From Verrucomicrobiota bacterium (lineage in GTDB: Bacteria > Verrucomicrobiota > Verrucomicrobiia > Limisphaerales > JAEYXS01), in the NCBI GenBank assembly GCA_023431185.1, contig JAEYXS010000130.1, positions 1-14,448 of the forward strand: a DNA stretch of 14,448 nt, in the 5' to 3' direction. The notes under the pieces were generated by a model. That model was not told where the DNA came from. It ran no database searches and saw only the letters and a program-made list of their open reading frames with translations. Positions 14,326-14,448 of this stretch are shown one piece after another (the stretch's first letter is position 1; every line of letters starts with the position of its first letter). A program made the position numbers and the translations under genes.

Positions 14326-14374
14326 AAGCCATCTCATAAATGAGGGCTTGTACTTTTAACGATAACGTACAAGC
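14326..14374. repeat. Palindromes at the presumed left end of the insertion sequence
   Basis: Two hairpins overlap here. AAGCC-at-CTCAT (14326-14337) pairs with ATGAG-GGCTT (14340-14349), and GCTTGTAC (14346-14353) pairs with GTACAAGC (14367-14374). The second lies just upstream of the transposase start, so it may belong to the subterminal part of the element. The exact IS boundary and target duplication need the right end, which is outside the window. Confidence 0.5.
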
Positions 14375-14380
14375 TCGGGG

Positions 14381-14448
14381 ATGGATTTGACCGATGAGCA
14401 ATGGGCGAAGATTGAAAGCGTGTTGTTGCCGGACCCCGTACGTGCGGA
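14381..14448 (+). mobile_element. IS5-type transposase, N-terminus only (cut by window end)
   Basis: ATG 14381 opens MDLTDEQWAKIESVLLP and continues to the window edge, with no stop seen. The 'LTDEQWxxIxxLLP' opening is the recognisable start of many IS5-family DDE transposases, particularly the small two-frame types. Only about 22 residues are visible, so neither the catalytic DDE residues nor a possible programmed frameshift can be checked. The gene lies about 30 bases inside a pair of palindromes that may mark the element's left end. It may be intact or a fragment. Confidence 0.65.

Larger units (their letters stand above)
13770..14380. other. Gene-free region rich in palindromes and short repeats
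   Basis: No reading frame in these 611 bases looks like a protein; the longest ones simply read through the repeats. It holds, in order, a TGAACG/CGTTCA hairpin (13876-13892), a 9-base tandem repeat (13903-13938), CCCCG/CGGGG (13962-13979), an imperfect hairpin (14137-14160), a perfect 14-bp inverted repeat (14223-14254), GCCGAA/TTCGGC (14298-14310) and a bulged hairpin (14326-14349). It must also hold the methyltransferase promoter near 13770-13850, which I could not identify. Confidence 0.7.

Overview
The window looks like a chromosomal stretch of a GC-rich member of the Verrucomicrobiota, probably close to the Pedosphaera/Limisphaerales group. This rests on a very large protein that joins ThuA-like domains to a 'Pirellula/Verrucomicrobium-type' dehydrogenase and cytochrome c. 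It also rests on a secreted protein ending in the verrucomicrobial 'LQSSTDLQNW...FFRLI' beta-sandwich, and on many small palindromic repeats between genes. The placement is inferred from family knowledge, not from a database search.

Layout. 1-213 is gene-free and holds three palindromes plus an intrinsic terminator. 214-810 (minus) is a small exported protein with a PepSY-like C-terminus. 959-6124 (minus) is the 1,721-residue exported multidomain protein, the dominant feature of the window, with its own terminator at 896-939. 6125-6485 is a divergent intergenic region. 6486-7352 (plus) is a transglutaminase-like cysteine protease-fold protein. 7500-8993 (plus) is a secreted verrucomicrobial protein that keeps a matrixin-like 'QDDVGGLRYLY' segment but lacks the zinc motif. 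10869 down to 8995 (minus) is a two-gene unit: a five-helix EamA-like membrane protein, then a phenylacetate-CoA-ligase-like adenylating enzyme. 10978-11412 (plus) is a small lipoprotein with a BamE-like look. 11533-12555 (plus) is an Acg-family nitroreductase-like flavoprotein. 12576-13769 (minus) is a class I SAM-dependent methyltransferase. 13770-14380 is gene-free and packed with palindromes and a short tandem repeat. 14381-14448 is the first part of an IS5-type transposase, cut by the window edge.

How the genes relate. There is no single long operon. Most genes are single transcription units in divergent or convergent pairs, and the only clear operon is membrane protein plus CoA ligase (9-base gap). 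The giant protein is likely a periplasmic or surface oxidoreductase acting on a carbohydrate-like substrate. Its order is ThuA, beta-propeller dehydrogenase with two EF-hand-like loops, HEAT repeats, cytochrome c, carbohydrate-binding-like beta-sandwich, second ThuA. It is the best candidate for an under-described system here; the remaining genes look like ordinary accessory or housekeeping functions.
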